Assembly (NCBI GenBank): GCA_963853835.1
Contig: OY970824.1
Coordinates: 72,178,372 to 72,242,371 of the forward strand
Origin: Calendula officinalis
Lineage: Eukaryota > Streptophyta > Magnoliopsida > Asterales > Asteraceae
Direction: 5' to 3'
Length of the DNA: 64,000 bases
The notes beneath the pieces are model-generated. The model was not told the DNA's origin and did not search any database. It saw nothing but the letters and a program-made list of their open reading frames with translations. Positions 47,414 to 57,010 of this stretch are shown here, in pieces. Both the position numbers and the translations under genes were made by a program. Each line of letters begins with the position of its first letter. The stretch's first letter is position 1.

Positions 47414-48625
47414 TATTGCTGCTGATTTATCTTAGCATGATAAATATGGTACCTTTCTTACATTGTTTTGTCTTTCTCTTCGAAATTAAACTGTTTGCTC
47501 TGTTTTTTTGAACTTATACAAAGTGATTGATGATAATAGAGACGGTTGCATTCTAAAAGTATTATTTTGTTGTCTGGCTGTTAGCTAGGTTTATAATACG
47601 GGCATGATGCAGATGCAAATGAGAGATGGTAATCGATGAATTCACAATGGCTGGTCATGTAAGTTTGCAATTGTGTGTTCTGTTTTATAATCGCGATTAA
47701 CGTGTATCATGAGTAATTTGACTATTTTCAGTTAACATAGGTTTAAAGATCTGCTTTTGAGTTTATATTATTTGATGAGAATTACTAATCCTCTGCTCAT
47801 ATCGAGCGTCTGTCTTCATTAAGTCTCACTATAACATGTTTTTATCGTTGTTCTTTTCATTGATTTCATGATGCTGTTGTTTTTTACAGGCCTTTTTTAT
47901 ATGCTTCTTTTGATCACAAGTCAGGTTTGTTTTACAACAACTAATCAGTGTCACATACATGATTACTAAATTAATATCTATATGATTTAATTAAATGATT
48001 TAATACATAAAAGGTACACTTTGGGTAACTTTTAAATCATATTGACTCATTTCCTTTTAAACTAGTTTCTTTTGGTTTTATCAATTTGACCCGTTTACTT
48101 GAAAAGGTCTTCAAATAAAGTGAGGGAACTGCCACAAGCAACTAAAAGTTGACAATATCATATGTTTTCTTCATACATAGAAAGTTATTTCAAACATTTC
48201 AATATAGAAACAGAGTTTGCTGTTGCAGTTTTTATTGTTATTGTTGCAGTTTTCATAAGAGGAAGGAGCATTGTTTGTTTACATCATCTTCAAAACCAAA
48301 AAGAGCAGGGGCAGATCTATTACGAATCAAGGGAATGTAAAGCCACCACTTGATGGGCCACCTCAAGTGGAAAAAATAATGGTGAAAAGAAGATTAAGTT
48401 GAAAATTTTTATATGAGCCCACTCAAAGTATTGTAGAAGCCCAAATGAATTGGTCATTGTTTACACCATCTTCAAACTATATATGAATGCGATTAACTAT
48501 ATATATACTTTTCATTAGGATACGTTTTTCATTATGCCACAATCAATCGACCAAAGAATTATTTAAAACAAATTATTTTTTTTTAAATTTTTTTCAATCA
48601 TATATTCAATAACAATCATAACATC
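47414..48625. other. Intergenic DNA downstream of the helicase copy
   Basis: No A tail marks the end of the retrocopy. Two overlapping short frames near 48149-48353 have no family resemblance. Otherwise AT-rich and featureless. Confidence 0.4.
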
Positions 48626-49427
48626 TAGACGTGCACAACCAAACCGGATTTTAATCCGGACCGGTTTAAAAACCGGATCAAAACCGGTTTACTAGTCGGA
48701 CGAGCGGATCTGTTTCAAACCGGCGGATCGTAACCGGATACAAGCTCCCACGCACAAACCGGTTTCAAAACCGGTTATTACCGCTAGACCCAAAAACCGG
48801 ATTAAAAACCAGTTATTACCTTTAGCCTCAAAAAGCCGGTTTAAAGACCAGTTTTAAAACTGGTGGTGGTGCTAGTTCCGAATGTAATTATGTCCAGCTT
48901 GAGAAATAAGCAGTCATTTAGGAAAGCAATAATGTCCAATTAATATTCTCATAAATGAGAAGAATTCAATTAATAAAGAAGGTGTTGAAATAGAAAAGAT
49001 TATGGAAAAAGAAGGTAACCTTACAAGCATATTCAAAACATACCAATTATGGGGAAGTTGCCAAACATGAAGAAGAATCCGTCACACACATGGAAACTCA
49101 AACAATGCATATTAAAGAAAACTATACCTGCCGGTTTTAAGGAAAGGAAACAACTCAACAAGCAATGATGTCCAACATGCATAATTAGGAAACTGAAAAA
49201 ATCCAAAAACAAACAAGAATTGCTGCAAAAACCGATCCAAATCGATTTCAAAACCGATAAAAAAACTGAACCGGTTATGGAACCGAACCGGTTACACCCC
49301 GACCTTCAAAAAACCAGTCCAATACCGAACCGGTTTGACCAAAACCGGTTTTGCTCTTTACGTAGAAAAACTGAACCGGTTTTTTAACCGAACCGTTTTA
49401 TGAAAATATCCGATTTGTGCACCTCTA
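48626..49427. mobile_element. hAT-like MITE with AACCGG subterminal repeats
   Basis: Ends TAGACGTGCACAACC and TTGTGCACCTCTA; 8-bp flanks ATAACATC and ATAACATG match at 7 of 8. Dense AAACCGGTT words at 48640-48860 and 49240-49400 flank an AT-rich middle. Confidence 0.8.
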
Positions 49428-49528
49428 ATAACATGCCATAACGTCTTGATTTTAAACTAATTCAATCTATGCATAAAGTAGTTAGAATGCAGGAGGGCAT
49501 TTTAGTCTATATAGACTCCCCGATTAAA

Positions 49529-49530
<2 letters not shown>

Positions 49531-49621
<91 letters not shown>
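49531..49621. repeat. (TTA)30 microsatellite
   Basis: About 90 bp of uninterrupted TTA. It directly abuts the possible SINE at 49622-49735 where that element's A/T-rich tail would be. Confidence 0.95.
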
Positions 49622-49622
<1 letters not shown>

Positions 49623-49735
49623 TGAACACTAAATATACACACCCTCTACACTACTTCTAATTTTATACCATTATCCACAACGAGACTTGAACTCTTAACC
49701 ACGGGTTAGAGGGAAACACCATCTAAATTAAATAT
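49622..49735 (-). mobile_element. Possible SINE ending in the (TTA)n tract
   Basis: On the minus strand AAGAGTTCAAGTCTCG fits a B box, with TAGATGGTGTTTCC upstream as a poor A box; the element then runs into (AAT)n. No TSD found. Confidence 0.4.
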
Positions 49736-49864
49736 AATGATACACTTCTAGCTTTGATTTGTCAAAATTTAGCTATAGAAAAATAATTTCTTGAAGTAAT
49801 GTTCAAAATTAAGATTTGGTTGCTCTCATGACCAATAGTGATTGTTAAATGTATGCACTAAGTA

Positions 49865-50123
49865 CTCCCTCTGTTCCAAAAAAACTATTTGGCTTTTGCA
49901 TAAGTTTTTAGGTAATAATTGATGGTGGGGTCATTGATAATACTTTTGATTAAAATATAAGATTGGATTGGAGAAAGAAAAATAGTTAGTGGATATTAGT
50001 GGTGAGGTCTTTAGTAATATTAGTTTTTTATTGTGTGGAGCCCATTAAATATGAGAAATGAGAAGTTTTTTGTGGGATAAAAATTTAGAGTGAAATGGTA
50101 AGTTTTTTGTGGGACGGAAAGAG
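49865..50123. mobile_element. StB Stowaway-type MITE (inverted relative to 21558)
   Basis: 259 bp, ends CTCCCTCTGTTCC and GTGGGACGGAAAGAG, TA flanks. Interior matches the 21558 copy in reverse complement. Confidence 0.85.
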
Positions 50124-50265
50124 TATTATATTTATTAATAAATTTAAATTTTAAATTTAATCATGTTTACCACCATGTGAATTTGATCAGATTTATCGTA
50201 TATTTATACTCAATATAAAAAATTGATATGATGGTAATTTGATACCAACAACCAAATAACTATTA

Positions 50266-51531
50266 GAGCGAATTACATCTAAGGTCCCTGTGGTTTACCA
50301 CTTATTGCAGCCACAGTCCCTAAACTTCATTAAGTACAATGGGAGTCCCTGGTGTTGCCACTTTGTTGCACCCGTAGTCCCTGAAGCAAACGGACGTTAA
50401 TTAATGCCGTTAAGTCCCCCATGTGCACACGACATGATGGGTAGTATGGTAATTGTCCACCCCTTCCTCATATTTAAACCTGAGTAAATTACATGGAAGG
50501 TCCCTGTGGTATACTACTTGTTACAGTCTTAGTCCCTGATCTTCATTTATTACACCGGAAGTCCCTGGTGTATACACTTTGTTACACGCATGTAGGCCTG
50601 TAAACGAACCGAACGTTCAACGAATCGTTTGCGAACCGTTCGGCGGGAGTTCATTTATGTTCGTTCGTTTAGCTAAACAAACGAACACAAACAAGATTTT
50701 GTGTTCGTTTAGTTAAACAAACGAACACGAACAAATGCCCGTTCGTTCGTTCACGTTCGTGAACATTCGTTCGTTTGTTAGTGTTCGTTTGAGTTTGTTT
50801 ATGTTCGTTTGTGTTTGTTTGTGTTTGTTTCGTGTTCGTTTGTGTTTGTTTCGTGTACTTTTGTGTTTCTTTATGTTCGTTTGTGTTCGTTTATGTTAAG
50901 AAAATTCAGTGTTCACGAATGGTTCGTGCACGAACCATTCGTGAACACTGAATTTTCTTAACATAAACGAACACAAACGAACATAAAGAAACACAAAAGT
51001 ACACGAAACAAACACAAACGAACACGAAACAAACACAAACAAACACAAACGAACATAAACAAACTCAAACGAACACTAACAAACGAACGGATGTTCACGA
51101 ACGTGAACGAACGAACGGGCATTTGTTCGTGAACGAACATAAATGAACTCCCGCCGAACGGTTCGCAAACGATTCGTTGAACGTTCGGTTCGTTTACATG
51201 CCTACATGCGTGTAACAAAGTGTATACACCAGGGACTTCCGGTGTAATAAATGAAGATCAGGGACTAAGACTGTAACAAGTAGTATACCACAGGGACCTT
51301 CCATGTAATTTACTCAGGTTTAAATATGAGGAAGGGGTGGACAATTACCATACTACCCATCATGTCGTGTGCACATGGGGGACTTAACGGCATTAATTAA
51401 CGTCCGTTTGCTTCAGGGACTACGGGTGCAACAAAGTGGCAACACCAGGGACTCCCATTGTACTTAATGAAGTTTAGGGACTGTGGCTGCAATAAGTGGT
51501 AAACCACAGGGACCTTAGATGTAATTCGCTC
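50266..51531. mobile_element. 1.27 kb near-perfect palindromic MULE-type element
   Basis: Two arms (50266-50928, 50929-51531) are reverse complements almost base for base; the centre is TTCGTGCACGAA. The left arm has about 60 extra bases near 50665-50725. Ends GAGCGAATTACATC and its complement are flanked by a perfect 9-bp target TAACTATTA (50257-50265, 51532-51540), the MULE signature. Each arm holds, from outside in, an outer MULE-type repeat, a second repeat beginning GAGTAAATTACATGG, and a GTTCGTTTGTGTTC-rich segment. No protein coding. It ends 60-70 bp from the heat-shock elements of the next gene. Confidence 0.9.
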
Positions 51532-51600
51532 TAACTATTACGAATGTTCTAAACACACAAATTTCTCTTTTTAAAAGGGGCCCTCAGACTTTAAAGACCT

Positions 51601-51694
51601 TTCCATACCTTCCAGATTTGAACAGAATCTACTAGAACCTCCTCCGTTCCCCTTTCTCGTTCCCTCCAGAAAACACTTCTTCACCGCTATAAAT
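51601..51694 (+). promoter_or_regulatory. Heat-shock promoter of sHSP gene 1
   Basis: Clustered heat-shock-element units (nGAAn/nTTCn): TTCCAGA, GAACAGAATC, CTAGAACC and TTCCCTCCAGAA, then a TATA box TATAAAT at 51688-51694, about 90 bp before the ATG. The same arrangement precedes gene 2, which supports function. Confidence 0.8.
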
Positions 51695-51783
51695 CCTCCA
51701 TAAAGATCGCTAGGATCGTAATGCAGTAACTCAACATCTCAATTTATAACTTGAATTCTTCAATTACGCTCAAATTTCACGAA

Positions 51784-52257
51784 ATGGATATCAGTTTGAT
51801 CGGATTCGACACCCCGTTCCTCCGTAATCTCCACCACATCCTTGACGCCTCCGACGACACCACCGCCACAAACAACGGTGGACCTACTCGCGCTTACGTC
51901 CGTGACGCCAGAGCAATGGCGGCAACTCCGGCTGATGTGAAAGAGTATCCAAATTCTTACGTGTTTATAGTCGATATGCCGGGATTGAAGTCCGGCGAGA
52001 TCAAAGTTCAGGTGGAGGATGATAACGTGTTGGTGATTAGTGGAGAGAGGGTGAGAGAGGAAGAGAAAGAAGGAGTGAAATATGTTAGGATGGAGAGAAG
52101 GATCGGCAAGTTTATGAGGAAATTTGCGTTGCCGGAAAATGCTAATACAGATAAGATCTCTGCGATTTGTCAAGACGGAGTGCTTACTGTGACGGTGGAG
52201 AAACTGCCACCACCGGAGCCAAAGAAGCCAAAGGCGATCCAGGTTCAGGTTGCTTGA
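51784..52257 (+). CDS. Class II cytosolic small heat-shock protein, gene 1
   Basis: ATP-independent chaperone that binds unfolding proteins in heat-stressed cells and hands them to HSP70/HSP100. 157 aa, normal for cytosolic class II. It starts MDISLIGFDTPFLRNLHHIL, and the alpha-crystallin domain runs from about residue 42 (DVKEYPNSYVFIVDMPGLK) to KLPPPEPKKPK; the consensus II block is PGLKSGEIKVQVEDDNVLVI and consensus I is FALPENANTDKISAICQDGV then LTVTV. No signal peptide or organelle tail. The ATG at 51784 is used because gene 2 has the same start and the upstream in-frame ATG would add 11 unconserved residues. Intronless, as usual for the family. It is a tandem paralogue of the gene at 55786. 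Confidence 0.95.
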   Translation: MDISLIGFDTPFLRNLHHILDASDDTTATNNGGPTRAYVRDARAMAATPADVKEYPNSYVFIVDMPGLKSGEIKVQVEDDNVLVISGERVREEEKEGVKYVRMERRIGKFMRKFALPENANTDKISAICQDGVLTVTVEKLPPPEPKKPKAIQVQVA

Positions 52258-52656
52258 AAAATTGAATAGTAACGCTACTTACGAGTAATGTGGTAAAATT
52301 GTATGAATAATCTGGATCTTGTCAATGAAATGGTGGTAATGTAATCCTATGAGTAGTGTGGTTTGAAGAAACAGAATGTATCATGTATGGTACTTGATAT
52401 TTGATTTTTGTGTTTTGTTGTCTCTTGATGAATCCAATGTTGGTTTTTAATTCAGTTTCTGTGATGGTTTTAGTCATTTTCAGTTCTAAGCCTTTGTTTG
52501 TTTAACTTGGTTTCTTATCCGTTTTGCGAAACAATTAATTTCAAGTAATGGTATTTGTGCCTATTTTAGTACCTACTTATGTGCTATGATCATGATAAGT
52601 GTGTTATGATCATGATAAGTGTCAAAATCAAGGAAAGAAGAGAATTAGTGGTTGAC

Positions 52657-53028
52657 GTGTCCGGATCCGGTGAGGACTTAAAAACTGGTGAGGACTGTGG
52701 GGACTCAAAAAAAACTCTAAAAAAGATCCAAAACAAATTTTTTTCAAAAAAAATTCTTTTTTAAACTTAAAAATCGCAGCCTATAAGATAAAAAAAAAAA
52801 ATTCAAAAATGATAAAAAAAAATGGATCATAATAATGGTACACAAAAAAAATGGATCATTATTATGATAAAAAAAAAAAGTGGATCATAATTTTTTTTTC
52901 AATTTTTTTGTCAAATGCAGTAATAATCATGGGGAGTTATATATTTTTTTTTCGGAATTTTTTAAAATATTTTTGAGGTGTCCTCGCGAGTCCTCACCGT
53001 TTTTGGAGTCCTCACCGGATCCCACTTC
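52657..53028. mobile_element. Short MULE-type MITE
   Basis: Ends GTGTCCGGATCCGGTGAGG and CCTCACCGGATCCCACTTC, with GGTGAGGACT repeated inside each end; perfect 10-bp target AGTGGTTGAC (52647-52656, 53029-53038). Centre is A/T-rich with repeated TGGATCAT. Confidence 0.85.
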
Positions 53029-53139
53029 AGTGGTTGACATATGTCAAGTTTAAAATTGAGTATGTCTATGGTTAGAAACAAATTATAGGCAAAAATATCA
53101 TTTCTCATTAGTGTTTAATTAGTTTCACGAGTCAGACTT

Positions 53140-53480
53140 AAAAAAATTATTTAGCTTGACACGCTTGAAAGCATGTTTAAATATTCGAATCGAATGAGCT
53201 AAATCGAGCCAAACGAGCTGAGCTAGCTTAGTTTATATAAGGTTTTTGTGTTCTGAAACTTAAAACATATGTTGGTGATAGAATTTGAACATATTCGAGT
53301 CGAACTTATCGAACTTAAGTTCATAATAAATTTTTCGAGTTTGTAAATTAACTTATTTTAAAAAAATACGGAATTATAAACGAGTATCGAGCTCGAGCTC
53401 AGTTTTAAATACTTAGTCGAGTTTGAGCGATTATTATTAAACACGTCGAGCCCAATTTTCATGATATTTAACTTGACTTG
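53140..53480. repeat. hAT-like repeat remnant
   Basis: AACGAGCTGAGCTAGC and CGAGCTCGAGCTCAG words with inverted GAGCC/GGCTC elements resemble the subterminal arrays of hAT MITEs. Ends not resolved. 53481-54020 holds nothing recognised. Confidence 0.35.
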
Positions 53481-54023
53481 AATCGGTAACACCCTGGTTA
53501 TAGCTTGTAGGTTATGACATCCATATTCCAAATTCACCATCTGAACTCTTATTACATTAGAAGAACCATAGCTCGGTTTTTAACGGCTTTTCACACATCG
53601 AGAAAACTGCAAGCTGTGCACTTCCATCCATATACAGTTCACTACCTTCGGCCACTATATGACCGACGTGAAATTGTCTCGGAAGTGTGGTAACATCGTG
53701 TACAGCCGTGCAATTTCGCAATTTCGAAGTTCGGTTGTTTGGTTCGTTTTGTTTGTATAGTTTACGCGTACTAGCACCCGTTTGGAGTTCGTGATCTATT
53801 CGTATACATCACTGCTAAGGTGGGTTACTTTGGTGTTGTGTATTGTAGTATTAAGGAATAAATTCATACATTGATCAAGAATATTTAATGATCAAGATTA
53901 ATCATATATTTTATAAATGCAGGGGTATATTGATCATTTGACACCCACATAAATTTAATCCGATTATTTTTTCTAAATCTTTTATTATTTATTATTATTT
54001 TTTCATTAAAAAAATATTATGCG

Positions 54024-54958
54024 ATAATCTTGTGGCAGAATTCCCGGGTTATGGAGGAATGTTCTTAAAGTGCATAAAGCTTATCATAAAGTTAATATTC
54101 CATTGGATTCTTGGTTCCAAGAGGACAACTCTAGAATAAATTGGGCGTTAGAGGCGGATGGAAAATTCTCGGTTAAATCCCTTAGAATTGTTTATGATGA
54201 CGCGTCTCTCAGGCGTGCTAATGCTGGCGGTCTTATTTGGCTTAAATGTGTGCCGACTAAAATCTGTATTAATGCTTGGAGGGCGGTTTTGAGGAGGCTG
54301 CCTACGAAGATTAACCTTGCTTCCCGCGGTATAACTCTTTTATCTTGTCAATGCCCAGTGTGTGATGAGGTTGATGAAATTGAAGACCACCTTTTCCTTT
54401 CATGCCCTTTTGCGAGGACCATCATTGGGAATATCGGTCGATGGTGGGGGGTGCTGATCTCCAATCTTTCCAGTGTGTCGGATTTGTTCTTATGGGGTGC
54501 TAGATCCGATCTAAAAGGTGACATTTGCAACGCCTTTTTAGGTGTTATTTACTCTTTCTTGTGGCTTGTTTGGAAATATAGGAATGACTGGGTTTTCAAT
54601 AACCATAATTCACGGATTGAAAACTCGGAGGAGATGTTTGCTAACATTCAAGCTATGACGTTTTTTTGGATTAAATCTCGCTCTAGGGGAAAGATTTCGG
54701 CTGACAAGTGGGGAGCTTGGCTTTTAGACCCGAAGTTGTGTTATGCTAATTCTTCTGGTTAGGTGTTTGGTGGTTTGGGCCGCTTGTTTGGTGTTTTTGC
54801 TATTTGTCTTGTTTCTTTGTTTGTTTTCTGTTGTACTGTGGTGCTAGCCCCTTGCTAGTCTTTTTTTAATGTAGTTTCCGGGTTTTCGTGGTGGGGGTGA
54901 TGGCTTTGCCGAAGCTCCTTCCCGATTTCCTTTGTTGCCGTTAAAAAAAAATCACATA
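54024..54958 (+). mobile_element. 5'-truncated LINE with zf-RVT domain and A tail
   Basis: An open frame from 54070 to 54762 gives INWALEADGKFSVKSLR, GLIWLKCVPTKICINAWRAV, then CPVCDEVDEIEDHLFLSCPF (zf-RVT) and LWLVWKYRNDWVFNN. A 3' UTR and a run of A at about 54950 follow. No clear TSD. It belongs to a different subfamily from the LINE at 35710, judging by the protein. Confidence 0.8.
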
Positions 54959-54972
54959 TGTACTTAATAATA

Positions 54973-55285
54973 CTTCAAGCGATTCAAAATAAATGCTACA
55001 CTTTTAGTTTTACGGTTTTTGAAGCAACAAATTATATTTATGATTAAATTAGATTAATTGGATGGTTAGTGGGAAATTGGTCACATACTTTTTGAATAAA
55101 GTGGATTTTAATGATGTTTAAAAGTAAAAGTAAGGGTAAAAGAGTCATTTCACTTTGTTAAAGTAGATAGTTAATGAATGTGAGTTTTACTGTTTTTGCC
55201 AAATCTGATAATTTTTTAAAATGTATCACTTATTTTGATTCACCACAAAAAGAAAAGTGTATCACGTATTTTGAATCGGAGGTAG
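54973..55285. mobile_element. StA Stowaway-type MITE
   Basis: 313 bp, ends CTTCAAGCGATTCAAAATAA and GTATTTTGAATCGGAGGTAG, TA flanks. Confidence 0.8.
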
Positions 55286-55596
55286 TACGTTATGTTTTTA
55301 TACAATCACATGTGATAAATTACAATCATATAATGTTTTTTCTAATAAAATAAAAATTAATACAACAAAAATTAATAAAAAATAAAAAGTAAAAAAATTA
55401 AAATAAAGATTAATAAAAAAATAAAATTAAATAATTAATCATTTAAACATACAATTTTTTTACCTTATATATTTTCGTAATATATACGGAGTATTACGTA
55501 TGAGTATCGAATAAGTAAAAAGGTATCCATTGTTTGCTAGATTTAAAGAAGAGAAATATAATTTAAGTATTTAACTATACTTTATAGGAGTAGAAC

Positions 55597-55691
55597 TTTC
55601 CATACCATCCAGATGTAAACAGAAGTTACTAGAACTACCACGCTTCTCCTTTCTCGTTCCCTCCAGAAACTACTTCATCATCCCTATAAAT
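55597..55691 (+). promoter_or_regulatory. Heat-shock promoter of sHSP gene 2
   Basis: AACTTTCCATACCATCCAGA, AACAGAAGTTACTAGAAC and TTCCCTCCAGAAAC are arranged as in gene 1, followed by TATAAAT at 55685-55691. The match extends upstream only to about 55590, marking the limit of the duplicated unit. Confidence 0.8.
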
Positions 55692-55785
55692 CCACCATTA
55701 AAATGTTTGGATCGCCACACTACAACTCAAAAAAAATTCCAATTTGTTACTCGAGTTTTCCAATTAAGTTCAAATTTCAGGAAAT

Positions 55786-56277
55786 ATGGATATCAGTTTG
55801 ATCGGATTTGACACGCCGTTCCTCCGTAACCTCCACCACATCCTCGACGGCACTGACGACACCACCACCACCACCACAAACAACAAATCAAACAACGCAG
55901 GACCTACTCACGCTTACGTCCGTGATGCCAGAGCAATGGCGGCAACTCCGGCTGATGTGAAGGAGTATCCAAATTCTTACGCGTTTATCGTCGATATGCC
56001 GGGATTGAATTCCGGCGATATCAAAGTTCAGGTGGTGGAAGACAACGTCTTGGTGATTAGTGGAGAGAGGAAGAGGGAAGAAGAGAAGGAAGGAGTGAAA
56101 TATGTTAGGATGGAGAGAAGGATCGGCAAGTGTATGAGGAAATTTGCGTTGCCGGAAAATGCTAATACCGACAACATCTCTGCAATTTGTCAAGAAGGAG
56201 TGCTTACTGTAACGGTGGAGAAACTGCCGCCACCGGAGCCGAAGAAGCCCAAAACTATCCAGGTTCAGGTTGCTTGA
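55786..56277 (+). CDS. Class II cytosolic small heat-shock protein, gene 2
   Basis: 163 aa, same fold, start and end as gene 1; the two proteins differ at scattered positions and by a Thr/Asn-rich expansion (TTTTTTNNKSNN, residues about 26-37). The alpha-crystallin domain includes DMPGLNSGDIKVQVVEDNVL and FALPENANTDNISAICQEGV. FMRKFALP of gene 1 is CMRKFALP here. The frame is intact. Its 3' UTR, still recognisable by similarity to gene 1 (GGATCTTGT, GTGTGGTTT- and TGTTGGTTTTT-type words), resumes at 60655-60830, so an LTR element has been inserted 22 bp after the stop codon. That may change mRNA end formation or stability; expression needs to be measured. Confidence 0.95.
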   Translation: MDISLIGFDTPFLRNLHHILDGTDDTTTTTTNNKSNNAGPTHAYVRDARAMAATPADVKEYPNSYAFIVDMPGLNSGDIKVQVVEDNVLVISGERKREEEKEGVKYVRMERRIGKCMRKFALPENANTDNISAICQEGVLTVTVEKLPPPEPKKPKTIQVQVA

Positions 56278-56304
56278 AGAATTGAATCGGAATGCTACAG
56301 AGTA

Positions 56305-56922
56305 TGTTAGAGCAAATCACAGATCAACTTAGTACTGATGCTGCAGTTAGTGATAATTATGTTTATTACTGATGGGGCAGAAAACATTTACTACTGATGA
56401 AGTTAATGCTGGTGTTCTCTATAACTTAGTTACTACTGATCATACAACGATTGAAGATACTACTGATCATTGTAGTTACTACTGATGATGATTATGGACT
56501 TACTACTGATCACCAAGTTTACTACTGATGTTACTTATTTACTACTGGTGATTGGTTTTACTACTGATACGCGTTTATGGAACATATCAAGTCCGAGATC
56601 TTCGCAGAGATAGTTATAGAATGTAAATCAATGTATATCGTTTATAATTAGATGTAAATCGTATCCTAGAATAACTAGGGTAAATAGTTTAGCTTCAAGG
56701 ACTATTATATATAGTTCCTTACGAATTGTAAACGTACGTGTGTATTGTTAACTTAATAATATACATTGAAGCTTTTTGTGAAACTGTGTTCTTAATATTT
56801 CTCATATTGTTCATACAGTTCATTGTTCTTAATTATTGATATAGTGTTGATCCGCTGCAACTTCTATCATCAATTAGATCTACGGTGTTTATTAACTTGT
56901 CTATAGTTAATCGATCCTGACA
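56305..56922 (+). repeat. 5' LTR with TACTACTGAT repeats
   Basis: TTACTACTGAT or close variants occur about eight times in the first 280 bp (U3-like part). A TATA-like TATTATATATAG lies at about 56702-56713. Ends TG...CA. Confidence 0.8.
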
Positions 56923-57010
56923 AGTGGTATCAGAGCTTATTGGTTCTAGATCTACTATTTGTTAAGAACAACAAAAAGTTTTAATCTTTAAAACACACTT
57001 ATTATTAATC

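Noticed and set aside
49469..49660. Poly-Tyr open frame
   Set aside because: It is the (TTA)n microsatellite read as TAT codons.
50958..51218. Open frame with repeated VRLCLFMFVCV-type residues
   Set aside because: It is the translation of the GTTCGTTTGTGTTC repeats in the palindrome arm.
51751..51783. Longer N-terminus for sHSP gene 1 (11 extra residues)
   Set aside because: Not conserved in gene 2, and the family starts at MDISL-type sequence.
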